Source: Phoronis australis (lineage: Eukaryota > Phoronida > Phoronidae). From it: a stretch of 64,000 nt of DNA. Of this stretch, positions 42,290 through 62,300 are shown in pieces. The notes under the pieces are model-generated. The model worked only from the letters and a program-made list of their open reading frames with translations. It made no database searches and was not told the DNA's origin. Positions within the stretch are counted from its first letter, which is position 1. Every line of letters begins with the position of its first letter. Location: the NCBI GenBank assembly GCA_002633005.1, contig NMRA01000215.1:534852-598851 (forward strand), given 5' to 3'. The position numbers were made by a program, and so were the translations under genes.

Positions 42290-44420
42290 TCCTTCTGTAT
42301 CTTTAGAGTTCGTTCAGGGGTTTTCATAGAATTTAGCAAATACGTTTCTATAAAGAGAGAGTCGGCGCCGTCAAGTGTTCGGGCGGATTTGACATATGCT
42401 GCGCCACCTGGTGGCATTTTCAAACTTTTTGACGTAGTGCGCTTTTGACGTCCACCTCGATCTCTATCGGCCAAACCGCTCTTGAAATGATCATTATGAC
42501 AATTGGGGGATGTGTTCCAGATTAGGAAACCGCGGTTGACACTGACTCGGACGGGTTCGAGTATTATAGTGACCCCTATAGTGGCAATTTTGTCTTTTGG
42601 GTACACAGCTGTATCTCCTTAGCCTTTTGAAGAATCTTTGTGAAATTTGGCAGTTATGTTCCTATGGAGATGGTAACGAATGACAAGTTTCAGATCAATC
42701 CGACTACAGCTAGCCCCCTTAGTGGAAATTTTAGTTCTTTTACTTTTGCCTTTAGAGTTAATTGAATATTTTTGTGAAATTTGGCAAATAGGTTTCAATT
42801 AAGAAGGCAATTATGCCTTTCCATTTTTGGACGGAGTCGATGTACGTGTATTCCGCGCCACGTGGTGGCCATTTTTATTCTTTCGAGTATATTTTTAGCG
42901 TCAACCTCTTTAATCGAAAACTGATCATTATGAATCGCGGCAGTTGTATTCCTGTTGAGAAGAACATAGCTGCCGTTTATTTTCGGACGACTTTGACACC
43001 TGTGGGTTCCCTAGTCATGGTTTTGTATTTGTTGAAACCATTGGTGTAGCTCCCGATTCTTAGCAGGATGTTCGTGAACGTGTCAGGTGTTTTTCTATAG
43101 ATGTGACAATGGGTGCTACGACTTTTTGTACTGGTTTCCTGCCGCTGTTACCCCTAATGGAAGTTTTACTTTTTACCTTTGCCTATACATGATCTTAAAA
43201 GTTCCTTGATGTTTTTTGGTGAAATTTGACAAAAAATGTTTTATATTAACGATAACATCTCCTTTCCAATTTTGAGTGGATTTGACGTATTCTGTGCCAC
43301 TCTTAGCGGCCATTTTAATATAGTTGAGTCTGTTTCGTTGTCGTCTGCATCTGAATCCACTCAGAAGATTGTTATAAAAATTGGCGGATGTGTTCTTACT
43401 GACAAAGAGCACGACTGGCGTAGATTTTCAGGCGGGTCCAACTACTGTGGTGCCCCCTAGTGACATTAATTTCTCATCTACGGCTGTACCTACTAAACCC
43501 CTTACCAGATCACAATTTGGTAAGTCTGCTTTAATTCTACCCTAGAAACAGTTCAATTTTGTTCAACTTTGGAACATCGTATCTTAGAATTGGCCGACAG
43601 GAGCGACATGAAACTTTCAGATACTATGGCTTTACACTGTTCTCCAAAATTTTTTTAGTAATTGTTTTTTCAAATGTTCCACTTTGCATCAGGAGCTATC
43701 GCGAATATGACTTGTATGATTTTGATGACATTCTTTTAAGTTGCATCAAACTAAAATGAAATGATAATTTAGAAAACTGTCACAGCATTTTTGAGAGTTT
43801 ATCTAGAACATTTGTATAATACGAACGTTGTTCATGTTGCTCCTGCTCTTTTGCAATGAATACACCTTTCTCTTTGCTAAAATATTCTTGAGAAGTAAGA
43901 TCACGTGACTTAATTAATGGAAGATTATTGGTATAAAGTCGAAATCAAATTCAACGGAATTTCTACTTTCAGAAAATTTAAACTTTGACTGAAATAAATT
44001 CTGTGGTTTTGTAGACATTTGATTGGGAAACTAGGTCGCAATGTCGTCGCACAGATATCGATAGATAGGCGTATCCATTGTTCACTTTGTTTTTCTTTCT
44101 TACAATAAAGATAGTGGCAAATAGTTATCGGCAACGGGCTGATGTGCGACCAAGGTACAATATCCATACGACCTGTATTGCTACGTCCGTCGCATGGATG
44201 ACGCGAAAAAATGCCGTGCGACCTCCATCCGACGTCATTTGACACGAGGGCTTAAAGCAGATAGACGGATTCAACTACTGCTGTGTCTCCTAATAGCATA
44301 TTTTACATCTGCTACTGTATCGTTCGGCTTCCTTGGCGTATTGTCATGAAATTTGACAAAAATGTATTAGAGAGACGACGACACGTTCCTAATAGTGGAT
44401 GTGTTCTGCACAATTTACAA
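42290..44420. repeat. Diverged repeat array with recurring CCAC-GGTGGC motifs
   Basis: A recurring phrase (GAAATTTGGCAAATAGGTTT and variants) appears near 42332, 42638, 42776, 43221 and 44348. Each is followed by phrases such as GGATTTGACATATGCTG(C)GCCAC. Palindrome-like boxes CCACCTGGTGGCA (42404), CCACGTGGTGGCC (42858), CCACTCTTAGCGGCC (43297) and GCCCCCTAGTGAC (43452) recur. No coding content. Confidence 0.6.
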
Positions 44421-45836
44421 GACCATTTTTCACATTAAAAACGTCACTAGAAGCACATCGTTCGCGTTGCAGTAGTGGGCGCATTTCAACGCAACGCGTT
44501 GCTCTTGTAATAACTGGGATTCATTTCTTCTGCTTTGCTTACTCGTAAATGTATCCGATAATACTGAGCGAGATTTTCAAGGGATTTTCCTAGGCCGGAG
44601 TTTCCCACGCAACTATCGCTGTAATCCGTCTCACACCCAGTACAGTAGCTGCGACAACGTCATTCCAGGGAGATCAAATACAATAAGAAATTCGAAATGA
44701 AGCAAACCAATGCCCGTTTGAGTACGAATTCAATGTGTAATTATGCTTTATGCTACTGCGATTTTTATCGAGTCGCTCAAATCCGTTTCACTTTGGCAGC
44801 GCTGCAAAAATGATTGTTGTGCATTGTTGTTAGGACACAATGCTTCGTTTTAGAATCAATTTTAAGAACTAAAATCGCGCGTTTTCCAAGCATGCAGAAC
44901 CATATAGGGTTTGGACACAACACCTCGCTTTCAAGCATAATGACGAATTCGTTCTAGTCCAGTGAATTGGGTGGCATTTTTTCAAACTAATATTCCTATA
45001 TTTCTACAGTGTAAGCCAAATTTTCAAAACGCTTGTAAATTCACTAAAGTTTTAAAAGCTGTCAATTTCCATTTAAATCATTTCTTTGCCAAACTATTTT
45101 TGAACGGACTCACAAAATATTGATTTTCACGACATGTTATTTAGCGTTCGGCGGTTGGGCTGTTCTCGCCACCTGGTGACTGCGCATTCCGCCGTAATTT
45201 GTGTGCAGGTGTATAAATGTGTATTTTATTTATTATAATTACATGTGCTACACATTTAAAACAAATTATACAGAATATGAAAAAACCACTCATCACACAA
45301 GGCTAAGTCACTGAGTGAAATTACACGAGAGTGTTCAAGGGAGATGTATTTTTTAATTTATCTTCGTCAAAAAGGATTCCCAGAGAAGCGTCTCCCTGAC
45401 TACTTCGATTGAGTGCGCGTGGTACTAACGCGCATGCTTCAAGTCAAGTACTCACAAACTAATGGCATTATGATTTCTAAAACCCGCAAGGGTTAATTAC
45501 GATCATGACAAAATTTAGAAATTGAACACAGAAGAATGTTCAGAGTGGGCGTCTTGTCTTGAGTTACCACAAGTATCTTTTATTTGTTTTCCAACTTTTC
45601 ATCTACATTCGTTCGTATTCACCGAACAAACAGCAAGCATGCAGTTTTTGAACAAATGACTCGATCGCAAAATGCTTGCATCCGCCTAAATTTTTCTCTT
45701 GATGAAAAAACACTGTAACTTTTTTAGACAGCAGGTATTGCCAACTGGTTATAGACCGGATCTAATCTCTTAATGTTTATGCAGTCACCTAAACGATGTC
45801 TATTAGAAAATAACAATGACATTGATAAAATAACCA

Positions 45837-45842
45837 TTTATT
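45837..45842 (-). promoter_or_regulatory. NK1: Candidate poly(A) signal of NK1
   Basis: AATAAA on the minus strand about 755 nt past the NK1 stop codon. Other signals may be used. Confidence 0.3.
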
Positions 45843-46596
45843 TCTATTAACAGAATATACATAAGTTCGGCGATTATCGTACTGGCCTGTTGCTTCTCAG
45901 ACATTGCACTTTTTACCAACGAACTATACACATTCCAGTGACACACTGAGGAATATTGTTTTGCTCGTTCCGTAGAGAAAGAAGAAGCACTGAGTCCTGG
46001 GAAAAGTACCAGCCCACACCACCCCATCTTAATTTTTTGATGAGACGTAGTGGTTCCTACCCAATTATTCTGTCGCAATCTAAAGACATGTCTGCCTTTC
46101 TACGCACCACCACGCGCAGGTGAGCTTCCCTTTTGACTTTGGGGGCCAGTTGCCAGGTATTCAGTCCTAGAAGTCACTAGTCATGCGTAATTGTCCACGA
46201 ACCAGCAGCCACTCACCTCCCATAGGTTCTGGCTGTGCTAAGTTCTCCGTGAAAATTATGATCACGTTTTTCTCTCGTGTTTTTCCATTGCCTCCGGTCC
46301 TTCGAAGCAGAGCATTGGGCGTCCACCACTGCCTGCGAGTGTTTATGACGTCAATCACAACAGCAGATCCATCACGACGACACGCCGACATGAAAGTCGA
46401 TATTCGACAGCTTCAAAGACTCAACAGCGATAGAGTTTTTCGGAACAGTATAGTGGCGAAAATCGGTCGGAATAGGGCTCTGTGTCGAAGTTTAGAACTT
46501 GAAAGATGTTGGCAGTAGTTGTTCACGCAGCACTGGAATCGGATTGAATGCGCTTGTCGCCCGGTCGTATTTTTACGGGACATTGGGCCTTCTACA

Positions 46597-53306
<6,710 letters not shown>

Positions 53307-56300
53307 CTTCAAAAAGTCACCGGAAAGTTTTTAAACAGTTTATGTATCGAGCATGTAAGAAAGATGAGCACAAAATATTAACGTTACAATCCGCCGGTGC
53401 ACTTTTATCGCGGAACTCGTCTTGCCTTGAAACAAAGTGATCCTGGGTTTTGTTTTTTTTGCACAAGCAAACGAACGAATTGTCCAAAACTGTCCCCGTT
53501 TCGTTCCCTCTTCACGTGAGAAGTATCACTTTCTTTTAATGTTGAAGTACTTAAGTAATCAACAGCCACTGTGTCACTTGACGAGATGCTAATTACTAAT
53601 ATATCATGGGGCTCCCGACGGGGGCGTGTAAAAACATCTTCCACCGCTAGACAGATTGCTATGGCGTTGTTCTATTTGGCCAGTAGCACTCCAGTTTGTA
53701 TATATCAAGTCCGTGGAATTCAATTTTGTCAAAATGATTAAACTGCTCAAAAGAAAAATATACGTTACAGTTTTCAGAATGTTATGTCAAAGGTATGTAT
53801 ATTAAGATATTGTTTGACAAAAGAAAATAGTTGCATTATTTTCGGCGTATTCACTTTTACTCGTCATAATTCATTGAAAGTGCCAATTTTAAAAAGGCTG
53901 TGATTATACCACAACACCTGGTATAATTTGAGTTACATTTTATTTTAGTCACCTCTGTTATCACTGATTCTTTTCTCTTGTCCTCTTGGTACTCAGTGGT
54001 ACTAGGGTACACAAGCACTTCTGACCAAGAACAATTTGTTGTTTCAGGCATGCGTGCAAGTCTCGTTTGTTTGAAAAATGAAACATTGCGTATTATCGTG
54101 AGCACGGAATTATTAAACCAACTCGAATGCTAGACTGTCAGTAGATTTAGACTTTTTTCGTACGAGTGTTAATGAACATTTAGCATGAACAAGTGGTGTA
54201 ATCAGTAGGAATTTCTCCTCGTCTTTCAAAAAGAATTCAACACCCCCTTTGAAGCCCCTTCGAAGTTGCCCAGAACATGTATGTGCGCAGTGTGAGTTAT
54301 AACCGTAATGAAAAGACGACTGGCTGATTGAATAATTAACGATCAAATCACTTGTAAATTGATATTCTAATTAGAATTACTGTTTTGATAAACATCAATT
54401 AGACGTGTTGACATGGTTTTTCATTTTTATTTGATGTTTCAAAATAAGTAAATATTTTAACTTTACAAAGATTGTTGGCACGAGTAGTGAGATGGTCACG
54501 TGACGTATAAGTGTTTTGTTGTTGTGACTTAATTGAACAATTTACATTAAGCAAACGAAAACATTTTGTGCGCTTTGTAGAATAATGACATTAGAACACC
54601 TTTTGCTTAATTGATTTATTTGTACATTAAATGACCAGAAAAAAATAAAATTACAATACAATGGAATACAACACAACACAACACAGCACAATATACATGT
54701 ATGACTTGGAAAGCTAAACATCATGAGTAATTTAAAATGGAACACTTTATTTTTGCTTACATGTTGTTCTGGTCAAGTCGAATACACTGTTTTCAGTAAT
54801 ATAGACTTCACTTTCCTCGAAGTTAAATCGTCACAATGATATCATTTTCATATTTTTTATTGAAATCAAATTAATTTTATTAAGTTTGTTTGGAAAAATC
54901 GTTTGCTGCACATGTGCGGGTTTCAGTCATATCGGTAGTCATGTAACTTTAAAATTGGAAAATAATTGGCCACAGAACTGGAGTTGGCACATGCGCAGGT
55001 TAGATTCACCTCCGAAAGGAAATTCGAGGCTACGGAAATACCCGAGGTCAGTGTTTCGGGAATTTGACCTTACGCTCCATACAACTACTTGAGAAAATAA
55101 TCAAATATCTTGCATGAGCAAAAGTGCAAGTCTCTGGGAATATATTGATAATTACTGAGGTCATTTCTATAAATGCGCTATACGTGACGCGCTCATAACT
55201 ACATGGCTAAACTTCTTTTAGCAACTATGGAAGCACAAAACCAAATTTCTGTCCTGTATTATCGCAAACGAATGAACACGATATAGGCAGTCCAAAAATA
55301 TCCAATTTTCTAAAGTATTTATCAAACTAAAACTAACGCCCATGATATCACTTCGATCGAGATGTAATCACAGAAAACAAACGTTAAAAGTTGCCTTATT
55401 TTATGACTCGATATTTATGACACGTCACAAAATTAAAACGCCATTGTGTGAAACGAGGTGTCCCAGGGTAATAGTCATATCACCCAAGCAATGCTCAGTA
55501 TAAGTAACTCTTCTCGGTTGATGTTATTTTTTTAACGCAGCTAGAAGCTCAATTTAACACCGATCCCTACAGTGCACAACGTGCTGCATTCCTTTGGGTA
55601 TCGATATCGTCTGCACGCGTTGCCGTTTAGTGCGTTTCAGTGATGAACCATTTGAAGACGGTGTGCCATTAACTGATCACTACGGTAATACTTTCGAATC
55701 ACTGCCCTCACTTAACAAATGTGTTGCTTCAGTATTCGAGAACTAATCGGTATTAATCAGCAGACAAGTAATTGAACTAGATCGACGACTTCATGGACTG
55801 TCGATATGTTTTATTTACCAAGTAAGACGTCGTTTTTTGTTGTTGTAAGAACTCATTTAATGTCAATGAGATCGTTGATTAGATACACATGCAAGTGACA
55901 ATAAAGGGTACCCAAAACAGTTGCTAAATCACGGTCACAATAACAATGGAAATGTTGAATATTTGATGGCACTTCTCAAAAATTACCGCGGGAATTGGGT
56001 TTCTAAAGAATTGCGTTTTGAGATGGTTGGATTGAAATGTGATAAAGAATTAATATTTCAGGACTATTCATATAGCCAGGAGATTTACGTTGGAGCATGA
56101 AATCGGCACGGTATCCATTAAAATAGCAAAAATGCTTGAGAATCCCATATCCTAAATAGTACATATCCTAAATGCTGATGACATCTGTAAAGACACACAG
56201 TTTTTCTGTTCAGTACTAAAATGTCCATAATTGAAATGTACATTTTAAATTATTCTAGCGAACCTCACTCTGTTCCTTTCGTACAACACACTGCTATGCG

Positions 56301-59300
56301 TGGAAAATCTTCGGAACAAAAATATTTCTTGGTAATCCTCGACTGTAGTCATTTGCGGCGAGTGGATACTTTTTATCGCCGCCATGGGCGGCAATCAAGT
56401 CTTAACGATTTCTTCAATAAGCCCGGGGAAACAATTCTACTGCAACGGGGATTAAGATGTTGATAGCGACGATAGAGGCAATTAAACTGATATGTTTGCG
56501 ATAATCTTGCCGTTTCCTTTTACTTTGTCAAAAACAATACTAAATTAGTCTTAATTGACGTCTTATCAGAGAACTATTTATTGGAGAGAACAATAATTGA
56601 CGCAGATAAGCTTATGTAGTAATCTCGTAAATTGGTAATTTCGTGACTCCGTCCTTAGAGTTTATTGGTAAACAGCCCGTGGGAATAAAAATAATGAGGG
56701 GGTATTCGTTTACAGTTGCACGGTAAGGAAACAAGGTCTGTTTAATTTTCACGTTTTATTTTAAAAATGGAAAAAATATTATCAAGACGTTGTGCGTGTT
56801 CTTCATATTCGTGCATTCATGTATTGACTAGAGCGTAAAGGATCGTCGTCATTTGATGTTTATGAGAATCTTCCAGTGCAAATATGCCACAGTTTTACTT
56901 TTGGAGTTGCATAGTAACGTATACATAGACAGCTCGGACAGGAACTTAAGTATATAACTTGATAGAAAATAGATTTAAATATGCGGTTACGATATGAAAG
57001 TACGAATTCACGTTTCAAAACAAGTTGCACCGAAAACTGCAAATTGAGAGTCGCTATGCGCTGGTAATTAATTGATGCACCCCNTTTAGTTTGCAAATCA
57101 CTCCAAATGCACACACTATCCAGCCTGCTCAAGACATGCCTGACCACAAGCTATCCCATGAGCCTTCGCGAAGGAAGTAACTCGCACATGCGCAATGCGT
57201 AGTTCGTCTGCGCTGCAAATCCGCTATTGATCAACTACAGTGATGTTTCCAAATCAATTTACCGTGGCAGTCTGTGAATGTTTTTTTTTTTAGTTAAAAC
57301 TTTACGGATGAATTCTTGTATGACGGTCGCCAGTAGCAGAATGTTTTTGACCCTTTATTCCTGCACGATTGTTCTTAGAAATGTCTTAGCAATCAGACTG
57401 AACAAACACAACTTAATTATTCAGCGTCGCGTTGATCAAACAGCCATTCAAATCATTCACTTAACAATCAGCCTTCTTAATTATATATCCATTCAGCCTA
57501 ATAATCGGCTTTCAAGCAGCAAGTTTTCAAAGCATTCCAAGATTGTTATCATTCATTTAGATTTTACTATTAAACAATAACGGTTACTCTTAAAAAATAT
57601 AAAGCCACGAAGGCAGATGGCTGACAAGCCAGATCGCCATAGATTGTTATCTTCTGATCGAATTATGACAGGCTGAACTCTTTGTTCATTTAATTACCAC
57701 GTCTATATAACGACAAAAGGAGCACGAGTTATTGTACAATTAAAATCGGGTGGATGCGGTGGGATTCCATGTAAGACTTGACAAATACTTCGTTAACGCT
57801 TCAAGGGATTAAATGTTTTTAGAGCTGTAAATAAAAAGATTTCAATCGGTGTTAATGTTTGGGGAGATTACAACTGTCTACCATAAATAATGCAACTGCA
57901 TGGGCGTAGCTTTTACGTACGCAAATACGCACGTGCATCCTAGAGTCGAGGACCAGAAATTCAATCTTTCATCTCAATCAGAGGCGTAACAAGACGCACC
58001 CAGGGTAGATGTACAGGGAGCTTGAATTAAGGGTCATTTGAAACAAACGTGGATTAAGTACTCAAATCAGTTTTGTTTCCGCAGAATAGTCGAAAGAAAT
58101 GCTTGAGTACATGCTATTCCGACTCATTGCTATGATTTAGTGCTAACATAGTACGTGGAAAGGCACAACTTCCGTCGATCCAAGGGGCTGACCAGCGCCA
58201 AGGAAGCAATAAATGAACTCCACTCCGTCCATTCCTTGGGTGTGGGAAATCAGGAACACTAACTCGATAAAACAAAACGAAACAAAAGATTCCATCCCAA
58301 AACGAACCAAAACAACAGTTTTCAAAAACGGCATTAGTTGTATGGGATGTAAACTTGTTTCATTAAGTAGTTACAAATAGTCTGATTTAAAGTGCTACAA
58401 GCCAGCTTATGCAAAAACTAACTTCTGACTTCAAACCACTTCAGCTATCACTTTAAAGGTCGAACAAGTTGAAGCCAGTTTACAGCCGCAGTGACCATGT
58501 TAGGCCAAATCGGTAAGTTTTTACAGCAGGTGGATTTGTACGGTATTTCATTAGGCCCATGTGCCTATTGCATACATGTGTATGTGAAGCTGTGCGAACA
58601 GTGTTTAAGAGTTTGTTAGTGTTTAAGGACCAAAAGCGCTGTTTGGGGTTATTGTCACTTGGATGGGATACATTTTGAAGATATTAGCCTTGTATCTTTA
58701 AGTTGTGATTTTATTACACATCGCCAACTCTCACCGTTGGCTGCCAGATATTCACTGTGAAACCAATGCCGATGAATTTACTACTTAAATACGCTCAGAC
58801 ATTTAACAAGTAAGGCATAGCGCCGCCAGCAAATTGTTGGATGATTAGCGGCCGCCGACTCATTCGGAGCTGATCTCAGATAACTACCTTTTTCGCCAAT
58901 GATGTCGCTTTATGTGAAGGCTGTTATGACTGAAAGAAAACATCCAAACGAATAACACATCAGTGTAAGGCAGGAAGGACTGCCTGCAGCCTAGGCCTGA
59001 CTAAATCTTAGGCGTATGCGCCTAGATGTGAAGCAATTGAGTAAAATTTCTTTGTTCGGACATAATCGCACGGGCCTAAAGACGCAGAAATACGGTAGCA
59101 GCATCAAGTATAGATTAAAATTTTGTACTTACGGCGGCATCGGTTTCAAAATTAAGTTTGAACTGAGAGATAACTAGGATTAGAGTTTGGATGTACTCGT
59201 CACCGCTGTGACTTTCTGAAGTTGTTTTTGATACCTAAATATTGCTCTTCGTGACACCTGAAATGAAGTGTTATCGTGAAAACAAATAAGTCGAGATAAC

Positions 59301-62300
59301 ACATTATTAGGGGGAAATGGCCAAATTTTGATGTCCATTTGTCGAGCACGATGATCCTGAGCACGTGAGATTTTACTTTTAACCATTCAATTAGAAAGAC
59401 CAAGAGTGAATAATTACGCACTTTATTTTATAGTAAACAATGCGATATAAGTTAGAGCTCGCTGTGCAATCACTCTTCTTCAACCAGCATAACCCAATAT
59501 TTATCGAAAATAGATGGCGCTAGGTGATTTAGATTCATGTACTCTGGCAGATGAGGTCAAAAAAACCACAGTTGGTTCTGATCTCTACACCAACTCATTT
59601 CAACAAGACTGCGCTCACCAACTAAAATAGGAAAAAAGCTCCCGCCCTCGTCAATTTCAGCACAGGTCCGGTGTTTTCTTTGAAAAGCAATACGAAGACA
59701 CGTAAGCAAAACAACCCAGCCTCATTTTTGCTCGTCTCAGGTAAATTGTTTTGAAATATTGAACAACTAAAAACAGAGACCAGGCGTGCATACCGTAGAG
59801 GCGAGAATCTCACAAAAACGCAAGAATACAGAAGACTTCGTCATCTATTACAAGAGAGGCTTGTGTTCACACGCTTCCATAGTGAGGATCTTGGGTATAT
59901 GCGAAACCCTACCAAGAACCAACTATGATTTTTTGGCGTAACCTACATGTACTTCTACTGTGATACCAGCGAGATTCATGGAGTTTATAGTTAGACAATA
60001 GATGTCCTCACTATCGACATCGAGGTACATGTACATGTACAGCTCTGCTATTTCGTGTTAACCAAAAATAGTAGTGGTCAACAACCGTGACTACTTACAT
60101 TTATTTAGAAAAATGTAGTTACAGATAAAATTTACATCTTCAAATAATGAAAAGGAGCAAATATACGATGGAAAATCGAAACCAAAATCGATTATCGGTA
60201 GTACGTGTACGCTATATTGAAATCATTTTAATATTTACTGCTATCTACATGCATTAGAGACAATTTCTCGTCTTGGAAAGGACTGGCGTACGATTGTTAA
60301 AATCTATATTAAAAGCAAGACTGAGAAGTTTTCGTTTCATGCGCTGAAGCAGAATATGACAATATGGACTGAGACAGTTATAGTCTGTTTCTTTGACCCA
60401 ACCGAACACCAGTCGAAGATACCAAAGGTGCCAACATTAAAAAACTAGAAAGCGGGACATCTAATTCTATACAGCATGGAACAAATACCCGCCGCAAGAC
60501 CCATAAACATTCTGACGGCGAGTGCTATATTAGGTACTATCTGTGTACATGTGTCTAGAGGTGTGACACACGCAGCTCAAGCGCACACATTAGGTTAGAA
60601 ATTACGACACGATCCGCTATCTATATTTCTTTTATTGGTACGATATGTTAACAGTATTTCTACCGACTACTTTTTAATGTGTGTGAATGGATATAAAAAA
60701 CGTACGACAGTTTCGTAACTGGGTTATTCGCTTAAGTACGTTACAGGCCAATTTAAGTTCATGGCTTCATGCACAAAGCCATGGCGTATCTTGACGAAGT
60801 ACCGCGGGCCGGGGCACGCCGATGTTCTCAAAACAGGAAGCCAATTCAATTATTTAAGATGTATGTTCTTGAACAAATTTCCCTTGGAGTGAGAAAAAAA
60901 AAGATTTTGCTATCGTTATTTTACCCTTACGTTCGTCAACAGTAGACATGTAACGATACCTGAGCACATACCGGCCTACAAGCCTTACAGACGTACTCTC
61001 GGCGTAAGCTTTCAGTCGCCGAGCCAATCAAAGACTCATTCCCACTATGTCATAAATGTGTTACCTGTTCTGATAGGCATGTGCGTCTATGCGAACAGGG
61101 TACAAAACAACGCTCCTGCAACATTCAATCATTTTTATAATGTCATTGCGTGTTGGTGAACGCCACATTGGGAAGTAAAAATACCTCTTAAAATGACTCC
61201 CTGTCTCTCCGTCTAACTGATGTCCTTGAAATCGTCCTCAACCAAAACGAATCACATCGTTTGTTTTTGTTTTAAGACGGATTTGCGTCAAGTTTCTACG
61301 CGAGTAACCCGACACCTATTGTTCATTATACAAACAGCGTTGGATTATAAAGGCGATAGTGTGTACACATAGGTTTGTAAACTGTGAGTTTAATTTCTAA
61401 TAGCATTAATTAGCATATAGTGCTTCTCGACCACCGACGATGTTAGGACGGATTTCGGTTGTTAATGGAGCCCAGATCGCCAGTTGTCATGGTTACACGA
61501 AGGCTTATCCTATATTATCGCTCCTGTTTTCCGTCAGGGATGTGTGCTAGACTAAATGTCGCTGATCTGACTTAAATGGTTCTCGCAAAAAGTCAAATAT
61601 TATATTATTCGCTCCACAGATTCTTGTCACGATGGGAAATGTAGATTTCCTTGTTTATAACGCCATGCTTGTCGGCTTCGAGTCAGTATGAACCGCTGCA
61701 TTTAGCGATAATCATAATGACACAATGCTGTAGTCGTTTATTGAAATTTAAAGCGCCATATCAGATTCACATATGTTTAAATTTGTTACAGCATTTTTGA
61801 TTTTGTGAGAACATAACTTTTTTCGTTTTGTTTTAGCTAGCTTATGTTTGAGCAAAATGGCTTTCGCACTATCGTTCCATTGAAATCCATGGGAAAACAG
61901 GTGTTTGTCTGCGTTTTATGTTTATTTTTGCTCTACATTGAACAATTGTTTGTTAACTATTATGCTGACAATACCACTTGAAAAAAATTTCACATATTTT
62001 TTTGGCCGAATGAGTGTTACCGGAACGCGAACATACGGAAATCACATCTAAGAATTTCTGTGTGAATCTCAAAAAGTTGAATTATTTTTTTCTAAAAGAT
62101 TAACCGCACCATAAACAACTTCTCAAAACACTTAGGGTACACGCTTAACATCATTTTTGTTGTTCGTGCAACCAACGGAATGTCTAACCGAGTGATTAAG
62201 GGTAATTAGAGGTTGTGGCCAATGAGAGCTTACAACCGCTTGGTTAGACATGTGTGTTTAAAGTACATTAAAATAAATACATTTTAAGAGGTAACGTGAA

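Larger units (their letters stand above)
36945..46596. other. Gene-free stretch between the Penelope relic and NK1
   Basis: No protein-like exon recognised. It holds a young dispersed repeat copy (37615-37955), AT-rich TAAT-containing blocks (38440-39050 and 40530-40700), and a diverged repeat array (42290-44420). The region 45800-46596 should include the NK1 3' UTR. Confidence 0.55.

Noticed and set aside
53405-53644. Minus-strand open frame upstream of NK1 as an extra N-terminal exon
   Set aside because: No homology to NK1 N-termini and a TAA precedes the exon 1 start in frame; exon 1 has no good acceptor in support.
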